DNA from: Cycas panzhihuaensis
Taxonomy: Eukaryota; Cycadophyta
Assembly (NCBI GenBank): GCA_023213395.1
Contig: CM041465.1
Coordinates: 71,927,741 to 71,991,740 of the forward strand
DNA: 64,000 nt
Direction of reading: 5' to 3'
Notes under the pieces: model-generated
Databases searched by the model: none
Told to the model about the DNA's origin: nothing
What the model saw: only the letters and a program-made list of their open reading frames with translations
Shown: positions 21,626 to 33,391 of the stretch, piece after piece
How positions within the stretch are numbered: position 1 is the first letter of the stretch
How the letters are laid out: every line of letters starts with the position of its first letter
Position numbers and translations under genes: made by a program

Positions 21626-24149
21626 CTGCAATAAGAGAGAAGATGATTAAAATAAAACCCATTATTACAATAAGAATCAACATATATGCCTTTAGCGAGG
21701 CAATATTATGCCATGCCTTGCAAGTTTATTTCAAAAATATATTGTGACATAGAAAAGTTTCATATTTCAACAAATGTCTTATCATTCTAAGGCATTACAT
21801 TGGTGCAAGAAAAAAGGATTCATCAACCTAGAAAAGAGAGATTTAAACAGCATTAAAACTAGCTTGTTAGAACCATCATTACAGATCCTTTCAATAAACC
21901 ACAATAAACAAATAAACAAGTTGCAACATGTGTATTGTATCAAAAATATCTTCCCCATACACCATCCAAAGATTTATACATGATCCATTCCATTATTTCA
22001 TGTCCAAAGAACTAAACAAAATACACCCTTATTTATGGGTAAGAAATCCATAAAACATGTCCAAAATTTAATGAAACATATATCATGCTTATGACGTAAA
22101 TAATATTGTTCAATTTCCTATTTTATAGACCAATTATGGATCTCCTTCCAACCTAAGCAAACTTGGACAAGCAAAATCCATTCCATCAAGCTCACCTAGG
22201 AATTGCACCCTAACCCATTAGGATCAATGGGAATTTATTGATTTTGCACACAAGAAACAACAATAGCCAAAATGGTAGACTACAACCCTTGAGTATGGGG
22301 TGAAAATGGATACTAGTTCTCTAATTAGTAAGTCATGTGGCTTATAGTTAGACCACAAGCACATTGGCTATCTATAATATTGTAAAACACATGTTGCATG
22401 CTTGCCTCTCACAATGGACAAGGCACCTTTGAAACTAAGAGGAGATTAATTATTTTGCAATTATGATCTTAAATAAATGAAATAATGTTGAAAGTCATAG
22501 ATCACAACATAAAGCTTCTCGTTGCCTTTGAAATGAACGGTTGTGGGGCCCAAAGGACAATGTATAAGACTAGAAATTGCTTGAGGTGGACTTCAGAAAG
22601 AATCATTATTTTAAAATGTTAGAGAATGACTTCACCTTGGAGTAATAAATAGAATTGATTGAGGCCAACCTCATCCTAAAATAATTAATAAATTGAGTGA
22701 GCACCATGTGTAAGGAGCGACTAGGTCGTTTGGAAGGAATGTCTCATACAATTTCAATTTTGCTCTTATGGGAAGAAATCACAATCCTAGAGGACACCTC
22801 ACCTCAAAGAGGGTAGCAATTATGGTAGATACTAAATTATCTTATAGAACACTTTGTAATTAGAGATACGTTGTAATTCTATATAACATTTGCACTTCCA
22901 AAATTTATTTTATCCTATCTTCCATTATTACTTTAGGCATTTATTACTATTGTAGTACTTTTACTTACTACTATTTTTGTTTACCATTGTAATATTTTAT
23001 TAATTATTGTTACAATATTATTTACTGTTGTGCTACATTAATTACTGTTGTAATTCTTTATTTACTACTATTTTACTATTGAACTACTGTTATTTTCTAT
23101 GATTAGTCCTTGTAACATAATAAGATAGTGTGTAATCCTACTAGAGGATTGCCATGAGTGGAATCAAAACTATGTTATAAAGGCATCTAAGTCCTATGCC
23201 TTTTGGCTTGGCAAACAAAGGCTCTAATTTTGTAACTAGTAAAGATCATTGTGCTTGAGTCTAGAAGCTCAAGATAAGTATCTATGCCTCTTAAGTGGGG
23301 AGTAGCCCTTACATTGTTGGAGTGGAAGTATTGGATAACCATCTTGCTCAAAAATTCCTTCGGATGTATTCATTGTCACTACCATTCCATCCCTCCAATT
23401 CTTCCATTCCTACATGTAGCATCCCATGACTTGTATACCCACCAACAACCATGCATTATGCTATCATAATTGTTCCACTGCCATTGCCATTCTAAAATGC
23501 TAGGGAATCATTCCATGCACTCTTCCTATTGCCATTCTACAACAATCGTTCACCATTTCATGCTCTACTCCCAAAGTTCCACTTTTGTGAGACTTCGTTC
23601 CATTTCTGCAGGCTAGGTCATTCCCACTATTGTACCCTACCATTCCCACCATTCCTTCTCTACACATATTAATCCATTCCTTGTGCACCTCTCATGCCTC
23701 CCAATCCAACTGCACTAGACTCTTCCTGTAACACTCTCCATCAACCCAAAGATATGGAATGAAGGGACAACAAAGTCATACTAGACTTTAGTAAGCCTGA
23801 AACAAGGTTGGAAGAATGCAAGAAGACCCCTCAAGTGTTGGTAGAAGATTTGGCACATGGACAATAAGGAACAGTTGGGAAGGGTTTCAAGAACAACTCT
23901 AACAACATGAATGGCAAAATTGAGTGAGCACTCCCAAGAAAATATAGTGGAATGATTGGGAACAATTTTGAAACAGCTAGAACAATTGCAGGTCGGAATT
24001 TCAACTCTCAGGGAACAATTCTCAACGTACTATATAATGGTGAATAGCCCAAAGAAACAATGAATGATTTTGAGGAATAGTGAATAATTAATAGGGAACA
24101 GTTCTATGTCGACTCAAAAGATGATGAATCATATGGATGTATGAAAAGG
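21626..24149. other. AT-rich intergenic or intronic DNA
   Basis: No gene or complete element is seen. A stretch at 22920-23100 is a low-complexity run of TATTACTATTGTA-like words. 23364-23670 is enriched in CCATTCC/CCATTGCCATTC words. The sequence near 22700-22860 (CACCTCAAAGAGGGTAGC) loosely resembles LTR sequence but has no partner here. Confidence 0.5.
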
Positions 24150-24850
24150 CACGAGCCACTAAGCGTAATTAGGGTTTTGTTATAGAAAGGAAAAGGACAT
24201 GTTGTAAGATCACACCTTTTAGTGTTTGGAAAAAGTGTATAAAAAAGTATATAAATAGGTCATTTCTACCATTTGTTCAACAATGAGAGTCAAATCATTG
24301 AGTCAAATGATAAACTCTTAAGGGTGAAAGTTGAAGCATGAGTTTAGTGTAATATTCTCAAGTGTGAGAACCAAAGCATTGTACTCAATGTTGATTAATG
24401 GAATAACAAGTTATGAGAAAATATCTTGTGTGATGTGCATGTTTAATGGTTGGTTGTGTATGTCGTGAATATTGTGCAAATGTCATATATGTTGTAAGTA
24501 GCCCTAACATGCAGTCAACATCCAAAGAGTAAAGCCAAGGTGAAGAGATGACATGATCAATACATAAATCGGTGATTCAAAATGTTGGTATAATATTGGG
24601 TATAAGTAGGCCATTCTCACCTTGGTTTTGGGCCGAGAGTTGAGTTATTGAGTCATATGCCATACTCTTTAGGATGAGAGTTCATGTATTCAAGGATACA
24701 CAAAGATGAAGCAGTCCTAAGCATTGTACTTGGCATTGTTTAACAGAAGTATAAGTTACAAGGGAAACTTTTGTATAATATGTATGCATATGCTTGTGTA
24801 AAGTGTTTCCTTCGCAACATATGTGTGTATGAGTACTAATGTGCAGCAAC
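24150..24850. repeat. Diverged tandem duplication with TATA-like boxes
   Basis: Two segments of roughly 250 bp resemble each other: about 24236-24480 and 24590-24800. Both have a TATA-like word (TATATAAATAGG; GGGTATAAGTAGG), then a phrase ending GAGTCAAATGATAAACTCTTAAGG or GAGTCATATGCCATACTCTTTAGG, then GCATTGTACT..GC/AATGTT and an AAGTTA run. They may be two decayed LTRs or a duplicated promoter. Confidence 0.45.
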
Positions 24851-27095
24851 AAGTTGGCAAGTGATTCTGGCATCAACCTATGAAGAGGACAACATCAAAC
24901 TGAAGGAGGCACATAGCCAAAGAGTAATTAGGAAGCCTTGAATAGCTAGTTTGCCGATCTTCAATTAATAGATAACCATCGGCTATATGCATTAAGACAA
25001 CCATTTAACCTAGCATTAAGGAAGTGGTTCATAGCTTCTCTACGAAGTTAAATGATCTAGGGGCATTAAATTTTATAGACAAAGGAGAGTTGTGGAGTCA
25101 TGATGGCTCTAATAACACGCATTGCCTGCCATAAATGTTCAAATGATTTGCATCACCATTATTCTTGTAGTCTCCAAGCCTTAAAATTTGAATTCTTCAA
25201 CTTGCCAGTATTTCTTTGCCTTGTCATCATAGGGAATTTGTGGGAAAACCTACCACACTCAAATGTTTATTTTGCAAGAAGGAACGCACACAACTTTTGA
25301 TCAGGGAAATATGTGAGAGATCTTGCATATTAGGCTATCAAGCATCTCCCCACTACTTTCACTTCTTGTGTAGAAGGAACAATACAATTTGGGGTAGTAA
25401 GATTGCCCCCCTCGTTTTTGTCATTTGTTTATATATTATCAAAAACAACAAAGTTAAACTAATTAAGGTTCTACTTAGCTATTAAGAGGTATATGTACAA
25501 AATTTACAAGAAGAACAAGTCCATAAAAAAAAAAACTATGTGATGAAAGGTTTAAGACGCCTTTCATTAATCAAAACAGGAAGAACTTCCTCTAAATTAG
25601 TTATTGTTCGAAGAGGGTTGTCTTGAGTTCTCTTTTTAGGTGTATATGTTGGTACAAAATGGAACCTTTGATGAACTCCTAATTATTCTTGAATTCTATC
25701 CCATGCTTGCAAAAATTTGACTTTGATCAATAAGTTCTTTTGCACTCCCTCTTATTTAATACAATAAGTCTTCTTCTCAAGAGATTCAATGTAGATCATA
25801 GGAAACACAGCATAGGTACCTCCATCACTTGGATCATAATAAGCTCATATTGATACAAAAAATGCTACCCTCAATGTCCACCTAAATTAGCTTGTATGCT
25901 TAGTGTGAAATTGAATTCACATCTGAGTCAATATTTTAAGAGTTAGAAAAAGGGATTAGATAGGGGTGCTTGAACTAATGACTATGAAATGTGTGTCACC
26001 TAATTAAAATTGTGAGATGATCAACCCTGGGGTTCAGATAACCCAACCAAAAAATAGATGTATGAAAAATAAAATAAAAACTAACCTAACTAGTGAGGAT
26101 TAGACCCATTACAAAGAAAATACCAATACTAAGAAATTATGTCAATATTTTTCTATAGAAAGGAAAAAATGACCAACTTAAGGTTGCTAAAGCTATCTAC
26201 CCACCATGCTAACCAAGGATTACTAGGTGGTCTCCCATGGTATTGCAACCTCAAGCCTATTAGCATGACCATTTCCAACCTTGGCGATGAACTTTAAGGT
26301 AAACCATAAGATGCTTCAAGTAACTCCGAATAGCATGAGCGATGGGAAGATAAAACTCCCTATAGTCTCTCTAGATAAGGCCACTAAGCTAGCCACCATT
26401 TTGTGACACACTCCTAAAGAGAAAGTATAAAGTCAACCCACTTACTCTTTAATACCCATGTATCGATCGAAATCACTTAAAAGCCCTAGTTTTTACAGAT
26501 AAATCCTATTAGGTAAAACACACCAACCTAGCTACACCCCTAATTGGAAACTAGCCCTAATCGGCCAAGGGTTTGGCACACTATGGGGCCTCACTTAGTC
26601 CAACAATGCCTTAGTAAGAGCAATGGAATAAGGTTTTGACTCAACAAACACCTAGGACATACCTGAAAATTCCAAGGGACAATGATGGATCGATGAAGTA
26701 AAACTACTTTGATGATGACGCCTTGTTTAGTTTCTCACTACAATGAAAGTTACAACCCAAGACATCAAATGAATGATGTGTGTGAACGAAAGCAAGAGGC
26801 GGTGACAAAGATCCACCAAATCCTATGTTTGTTAAATGAATGATTGTGGAATAAAAAAGGAAATTTTTTTTCTACTTTTTTTCGTATATATTTTTACAAT
26901 GTTTTATAATGAAGCAGCCTTAGCTCCTATACAAGTTAGTCCAAAATCAAAATGAAAATGATATGCAAACAAAGCCCCTAATGCAACCATATGAAACGTA
27001 ACAAAATGATGTAGTATTCCACCATTTAATCATTGACTTTTTAGGTCAATTTGAAATTAAGAAACAACTAAATGCAAATGCAACAAATCCCCTTG
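24851..27095. other. AT-rich intergenic DNA
   Basis: I see no convincing gene. Overlapping open frames at 25100-25300 and 25216-25485 on the plus strand contain CXXC pairs but no family match I can name. The rest is stop-rich. Confidence 0.5.
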
Positions 27096-27512
27096 TGGGA
27101 TGATTCTTTTTAAAGGTTCTTCTTGAAATGGAAGAAAACAACAATTCACAACCACTTTATTCCAACCAACAAGGACAAACAAATTATCAGAGAGTCTCAT
27201 AAAGCACCAAAGCATCAATTGATCACTAAAGAGAGAGTACCATAGTACAATTCTTACAAGAAGAGTAATATCAAGCTAACCATCTTCTACAATCCACGAC
27301 CCTTAAATAGACAAAAGAGGGTTTTTTCCAAGCAATCCTATTGATGGCCCAAGTAGCCTCACATTCTATTGGACAACTTAGTAGCCTTGCATTCCATTGG
27401 CCAGCTTATCAGCCCGCGCATGAAGTTCCATGACTAACCTTATCACTTAACTTTATAGTAGCTCTCCGCTTATTGATGCTTTACATAACTTAGCAAGATG
27501 AGTTATATAATA
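27096..27512 (-). repeat. Element C 3' LTR
   Basis: Copy of 32975-33391, same length. Starts TGGGATGATTC on the plus strand; the last bases are ATA instead of ACA. Confidence 0.92.
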
Positions 27513-27523
27513 GGCCCCCCTCC

Positions 27524-28688
27524 CTAAGATGTTGAGTCCTCAACGCATTTGAGGTGCAGATGCTACTTGACAAAATCATTAGATTTCCAAGTTGCTTCAT
27601 CTAAGGTGCAATCGGCTCACTGTATTAAATATTCTAAAATTGATCGGTTTCGGAGATGGCATTGTTTGCTAGCCAGTATACATTTTGGAGGTACAGTCAC
27701 GGACTGCTCTTCATCCAAAACTGGTAGGGTTGTTTGGGGGACATGGGTTTTGCTAAGACACTTTTAGAGACAGGACACGTAAAAAACATTATGGATTTTT
27801 GTGATAGGGGAAGGCCAACTACATATGCAACTTGACCAATATGTTTGAAGACTTTGTAGGGGCCATAATGGCAAGGGCTAAGTTTGTGGTTCTTATGGTG
27901 GCAGAGAGATTGTTGCTTATAAGGTTGTAGGCGAAGGAACCAATGTTGAAGGAGCAATCTAAATGATGGCATTCTACTAATTGTTTCATTCGATTATGGA
28001 CCATGGATAGATTTTGTTTGAGGATGTGGAGAATTTGATCCATATGCTATAATTTTTGTTGTACTACAGCCATGTGGAGGTTGATGGCTAAGGTGTGATG
28101 GGAAGGCAGGGGATATCCGTAGAAGGCCAAAAATGGGGACACTCCAATGGTTGAATGATGTGAGGAGTTGTACTAGTACTCAACCAGGGCTAGCCATGTT
28201 GTCCACTTGGACTGGTGGTCAAATGCGAAATAGCATAAATAAGTCTCTAAAGTTTTGTTAAGGACCTCTGATTGGCTGTCAATCTATGGATGATACACCG
28301 AGCTCATATTAAACGATGTTCTCGAAGCACGAAATAGCTCTTGCCAAAAGGAGCTAGTGAATTTAGGGTCACAATTGCACAAACTAGTGGATGGGAATCC
28401 ATGCAAGTGGAATATTATTTGGAGGTAAATGTCTGCGATACACGACGCCTTATAAGCAATGTGGATAGGTAGGTAGTAGGCATATTTTGTCAACCTACCA
28501 ATGACCACTAAAATAGAGTCACACCCAACAGATAACGATAATCCTGTGATAAAATCCATGGCAATATCTTGCCATTTACCTTGCAAGATGTGCAGAGGTT
28601 GAAGGAGACTTGATTGGGGTTTCGTATCAACTTTGTTGTGCTTCCATGTGTCGCATTTAGAGACAAATGTAATAATGGTGGATTTCAT
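27524..28688 (-). pseudogene. pol: Element C integrase core, C-terminus and chromodomain (broken)
   Basis: The frame from 28688 has MDFITGLSLS with the first Asp, then CNCDPKF where SDRDPKF is expected, so the second catalytic Asp region is damaged. DSQSEVLNKT with the Glu follows after a stop near 28285. The gypsy GPYKVFKHIGQVAY block is at about 27840. The last 130 bp (about 27535-27665) read as a chromodomain (SILEYLIQ, then DEATWKSNDF) with stops, ending at 27524. Dead copy. Confidence 0.85.
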
Positions 28689-28750
28689 TGCTAGCCAAAA
28701 GAAGTCAAATCAGATCCTACGATATGTCTTATCGAATCTAGAATGGCCAC

Positions 28751-29101
28751 CTAGTGGGGAAGAATGATATTCTGATAAATCTTGGGAATGAAGGATAAGT
28801 GGGGATGTACAAAGATGCGGTTTTGGTATAGTAGGAGATTGTTATGGATGGACCAATCCTTTTGTGTATGGACCTTATCAGCGCAGTGTGAAAAGTCTGG
28901 TTGGGATTGGTTATCCGTGGCCAAATCTTGTATCCATGTCAGTTGCGAGGAGGAGATAGCGTGAATGGTGGGGTCTTGAAGATGACAGGTGTTGTCATAA
29001 GGCGTAGGGGAGGGTAGTCGAGAAAGAGCGTCTACCACAATATTGTCTTTGCCCTTTTTGTATGTGATTGTGAAGTCAAAAACTTGAAGGCAATAAACCA
29101 A
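28751..29101 (-). pseudogene. pol: Element C RNase H end and integrase zinc-finger region
   Basis: The frame starts with the end of RNase H (FDFTITYKKGKDN..VDALSR), a strong gypsy signature. It continues into the linker before integrase. The zinc finger in the next stretch (28750-28650) is damaged: one Cys pair reads SKCDTWKH, so a Cys is missing. Confidence 0.8.
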
Positions 29102-29107
29102 TTTGGC

Positions 29108-29972
29108 CTATTCTTCAAAGAGGATTGGTTGGCCTAGTACACGACGAAGGCTATGATGATCAGTGAGGATAGTGAATTTTAAACCAATTAGATATTGTTG
29201 CCATTTTTTGACAGTGTGAAGGATGGCCCGCATTTGGGTAAAAGTTTTGAGGGTCGACCAATTGGTGATGACTAAAATTTTATTGAGATCCACCCGAACC
29301 CTTGTGGATGATATAATGTGACGAAGGTATTGCAGTTTTGTTTTCCCAAACTCACATTTGGAGAGTTTGGCATATAACTTATTCTCGACCAAGATTTAGA
29401 GAATGGTTTCTAAATGCAGGATATGAGTGGCCATGTTTGAGTTGTAGATAAGAATATTGTCGAGAAAGATGATTACAAGTTTTCATAGGTATGGAGAGAA
29501 TATTTTGTTCGTAAGGGCCTGGAAAGTAGCCGGAGCATTACATAGGCCAAAGGGCATGACTTGAAACTCAAAGTGGTCATGGTAGGTTCGGAAGCCCGTT
29601 TTGTGTTGATCCCCCGACAAAATGGGGATTTGGTAATATCCCAATTGTAGATCGAGTTTGGTAAAAGCCGTAGCATGATGGGTGCAATGTATGGGCTCTT
29701 GCTAGGTTGGATGATGCCCATGTCCATTAATTCCTTGGTGATTTTTTCGATTTTATTTTTTTGGAAATATAAGTTCCTGTATGGCCAAAGATTAATCGGG
29801 TCGTGCGAATTTTGCAACTCAATAATGTGATAGCAGCCTCGACCAGGTAGGGGGCTAGCAGGTAGTGGAACAAATACTGATTGGTATCGATCCAATACTT
29901 GCCAGATATTGGCATGAATACCAAAGGGGGCCTAGATGTTGTTGAGATGGATGATGTACCCCACATTCTCAT
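29108..29972 (-). pseudogene. pol: Element C reverse transcriptase with internal deletion
   Basis: The RT begins with LPGRGCYHIIELQ and [21 protein letters not shown]-type sequence. The region between 29473 and 29392 holds IFLDNILIYN, where the catalytic pair should be DD, so the second Asp is Asn. In the frame 29392-29108 the sequence runs from KLSKCEFGKTKLQYL (RT thumb) to KTFTQMRAILHTVKKWQQYL and then FTILTDHHSL (late RNase H). About 125 residues usually lie between these blocks, including the first RNase H catalytic residues. They are missing near 29225. Confidence 0.82.
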
Positions 29973-30314
29973 TAAGTTGTCTATGCATTCGAGTAGGTGA
30001 GATTACTTTGTTGGGGGGGATTACATCCCATAAAGTTTATGTGAGTAGCCCATATGATCTTTGAACATGATGAATGGGGTTGTGGGTGAGTTGTTGGTGC
30101 TATAGGTTTCTAGTGTCTAGAGCTGCTGTACACCAAGAATTGCATCCAACCCACCTATGGAAAAAGCATAAAAATCGACGAGGGTATAGGAGCCAATGTG
30201 AACAGTGAGGTTTTTAATTATCCTTGCACAATGAAGGCTATGATGACCAAGTAAGGAGTAGGTGAAGCCCGTCTTGGGTTTATGTAAAGATTTGGCTGTC
30301 GAGCAATAGATGTA

Positions 30315-30608
30315 TCAATGAAGTTTAGCGACGCTACTGTCGATCAAAATGGTGATGGGGTTTTTCTGAAATGTTCCTTTAACTCGAAGTGGTTCAAGAC
30401 ATGAGGTAGAGGTAACAGTCGATAAGGAAACTTCAGGTTCAAGATTAGGGGGTAGCTTGTTAGTAGGGTGGTCTTGGGGTTCATCGTCATATTTGTGCTC
30501 AGTCTCGGGGTCATCTTCTAGAGATAAGTCAAGATTGATTATAAACACCATCTTCCTGGCTTTGCAGACTCTGCTATAACAGAAGGTCCACTTTTTGGAG
30601 CATTGCAT
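30315..30608 (-). pseudogene. pol: Element C protease region (broken)
   Basis: The frame has an acidic linker (LEDDPETEHKYDDEPQDHP), then ITILIDSSVAKLH, where a gypsy protease normally has (I/V)DSGA(T/S)H. The Gly is replaced by Ser. Downstream, about 30170-30080, LDAILGVQ matches the end of the retropepsin fold. Confidence 0.75.
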
Positions 30609-30699
30609 ATAGAGATCGTCTTCTCGATAGCGTTGTGCCCTCTGTTGGAGTGATTTGAATGGATTTTGAGGATGGGTCCTCAGTGCAGTGCTCAGGAGA

Positions 30700-31616
30700 T
30701 GTAGATGGAGAGTCTTCCAGTCACAGGCGCGATCGTTGGTAGTCTATTGGGCATGGTCTTTGGGGCCAGGTGGTATCTCGTTGATAATGAGCTTGTCAAA
30801 CCAGGTGGAACCCTGTCTAAATGGAGGCGGCCTTTCTGTGGCAAATTCTACTTCAACCACTTTAGCCATGTTGATTACATCCTTTAAAGTAGGCAGGGAT
30901 ACCATCTTTAGGTGCATTTGGATGCATTCTTTGAGCCCGAACACATGTATCTATCTCAGTCTATTTATCGAGTTGCTGATCAACACGATTGCGTAAAGAT
31001 TGAAACTTGTCAATGTATACTTTGACAGAGGATACTTGTTTTAACCATGTTAGCTGGATGAAGAAATATTGGTTCCAGGTATCCTCATATTACTCGAAGA
31101 AGCTAGTAGAGAAGTGGGCCCAAGATTGAGTGGAGGGGTATTCCCGCTTCCACCGTCGAAACCAATGGTGTGCCTTTCCATCTAAATGGATGGAAGTAAA
31201 TGTAAGTTGATCATTGACTAGCATTGGGTTGAGTGCAACGTAGGACTCTAATTTACTAATCTAGTTTCATGTGTTGTCCTTGTCAAAGTCGAGATCAAAT
31301 GTGGGGATGTTGATCTTATGGTGAAACGATTGCTACTGACATGGAGGCAGAGTCGACATTTGCTGTAGTATGGGGCTAACTAAAGTGGAGGAGCTGGCAA
31401 ATTAATGGAGATGTGTGGTATCTACTTTAGTATCTAGTTCATATCGGACTTGGATGTAAGATTTAACATGTCTATTTTCACTTCCTGACATGTGATTGCT
31501 ACTTTGTTTTTGACCTTTTGATGCATGGCGGCTAGCTCTTGCCTAACTTCCTACTGAAAGTTGGTGACCTAGGTCTCGAGTACAGAAATTTTGTCGCTGT
31601 GACTTTGAGGAGCCAT
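30700..31616 (-). pseudogene. gag: Element C gag (broken)
   Basis: A likely start ATG is at 31616 (MAPQSHSDKISVLETQVTN). Many stops follow. Fragments such as MERHTIGFDGG, and FGLKECIQMHLKM...LKDVINMAKVVE at 30944-30744, are typical of gypsy gag ('A..LA...E'). The frame is too damaged for a full model, and no zinc knuckle survives. Confidence 0.65.
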
Positions 31617-32960
31617 GATGAATGTAGAAAGGGTTTAAAGAGGCAGGAATAGATAGAAAGAAAGGGAAATGTATGAAGTGAGAAAGATTAAGAAAGATTG
31701 GAATTTAAGAACTAGGGAGTTGTTACAGGGAAGAGAAGGGGGCAAAGAGGGGGATGTGGGGTGTTTGTAGTTTGTTGACCTCAAAAATTACATAAACAAG
31801 ATACCTAGTCCACTTGGATGAGTGTGAAATGCTCGTTGAAATGTGGTATATGAGATTTAAGGTGAGTTTTAGGTGGCGGGGCCCACCGGTGACTCGAAAG
31901 TTGTTCAGCGTGAAAATTGTCTGTAGAAACTAACCTAGTGTAAAATAACCAGTGCAACGTGCTGATCGAAATAAGGTATATGAATTTTAATGGTAATTTT
32001 ACTTTTTTGAACATTTTTTTGGAATTTAAAAAAAAATGGAATTTTAATTTTACTTTATGAAATTTTAATTTTTTGAATTTATTTTACTCTTTTTTTACAG
32101 TAAACTTGCTTGTTTAAACCATTTCTAAATCTGAAAAATATTAAGAAAGACATGACCCTTGCTTTCTAAGCTATATTAGTAGTGACATAAGCTTGATGTT
32201 GACTTTGGGGAAGCCTACCAGACACTAGACAGAGGAGCGTTTGATGTTGTAAGCCCTGCAATAAACTTATCTGTTGATACTGTAGCTTGGCCCAATATCT
32301 CAGGGTATTACCTACGGAAGAATGCCCGTCTCCATAAGGTCTACAACAATGCAAAGGTGTTTGGGCAGAATAACTTCTAAGTGCTAACCGCTAACTTGTG
32401 CACCGCAGAGGACAAACAGTCACAAGGCTACCTATTCTAGGATGGAGAAAGAAGCCTATAAGGGTCCTCCTATATACCTGAGGGTACATGGAGATGTAAT
32501 TTCGTAGCCAAGTTCTATCTAGGGCTTGGTTTATGAGTGTTATCTCTAGTCCTTCATGCAAGAGGCAAAAAAACCGCGGTGTGGTTAGCCAAAATGATAG
32601 ATCCCTGTGATGTTTAAAGACCCTCGATACAGGGTCTCTACCTAACTACTTTGGGTAGCCACCACGTGGAGTTATCTACCCAAGAATGAGAGGTGGGAAG
32701 GAGAAAGGGTAGCTACCAAGTGGAGTTATCTAACCTTGGACTGACGACTCCAGCATAAAAATTGAAATAAATAAATTGAACCAAAAATGAAGTGTTGGGC
32801 ATTACCTAGGGGAAGAAATTTCCCTTCCCCTGTGACTCCTAAATGGTGCTAGTTCCATTCCTCAATCTTCGTGGAGAGAGTACTCAATCTGGTTGGCAGG
32901 GGGGGGGGGTGGAAATCTCAATTTCTATTCGTTGAGTAGCTCCTCACGATCACGAACTTG
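31617..32960 (-). other. Element C leader with duplicated hairpin motif
   Basis: This leader between primer site and gag is non-coding. It holds a run of 11 G at 32899-32909 and two 29-bp related motifs at 32653-32681 and 32707-32735. The first can pair GGGTAG with CTACCC. Confidence 0.6.
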
Positions 32961-32972
32961 GCTCTGATACCA
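32961..32972 (-). promoter_or_regulatory. Element C primer binding site, tRNA-iMet type
   Basis: On the minus strand this reads TGGTATCAGAGC, two bases after the LTR end at 32975. Confidence 0.92.
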
Positions 32973-32974
32973 CT

Positions 32975-33391
32975 TGGGACGATTCTTCTCGAAGGCACTC
33001 TTTGAAATGGTAGAAAACAACAATTCACAACCACTTCATTCCAACCAACAAGGACAAACAAATTACCAAAGAGTCTCAAAAAGCACCAAAACATTAATTA
33101 ATCACCAAAGGAAGAGTATCATAGTATAATTCTTATAAGAAGAGTCATATCAAGCTAACCATCTTCTACAATCCACAACCCTTAAATAGACAAAAGAGGG
33201 TCTTTTCCAAGCAATCATATTGGTAACCCAAGCGGCCTTACAATCTATTGGACAACTTGGCGGCCTTACAATCTATTGGCCAGCTTATCGACCCATGCAC
33301 GAAGTTCCATGTCTAACCTTATCACTTAACCTTAAGGTAGCTCTCTGCTTATTGATGCTTCACATAACTTAGCAAGATGAGTTATGTAACA
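32975..33391 (-). repeat. Element C 5' LTR
   Basis: Copy of 27096-27512, 417 bp each, starting TGGGACGATTC and ending GTTATGTAACA on the plus strand. Confidence 0.92.

Larger units (their letters stand above)
27096..33391 (-). mobile_element. Element C, decayed gypsy chromovirus
   Basis: Two 417-bp LTRs (27096-27512 and 32975-33391) bracket a minus-strand gypsy coding region with a perfect tRNA-iMet primer site and a purine tract (AGGGAGGGGGGCC). The flanking 5-mers (CCTTG, CCTCT) agree at only three positions, so the target duplication is doubtful. LTR divergence is about one base in ten. The order gag, protease, RT, RNase H, integrase, chromodomain is that of chromoviruses. Confidence 0.92.

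Noticed and set aside
25100-25485. Plus-strand frames with CXXC pairs that hint at a zinc finger
   Set aside because: The Cys/His spacing fits no family I can name, the two frames overlap in different phases, and no splice or promoter context is visible.
30688-30996. 102-codon plus-strand frame
   Set aside because: It is antisense to the C gag fragment.
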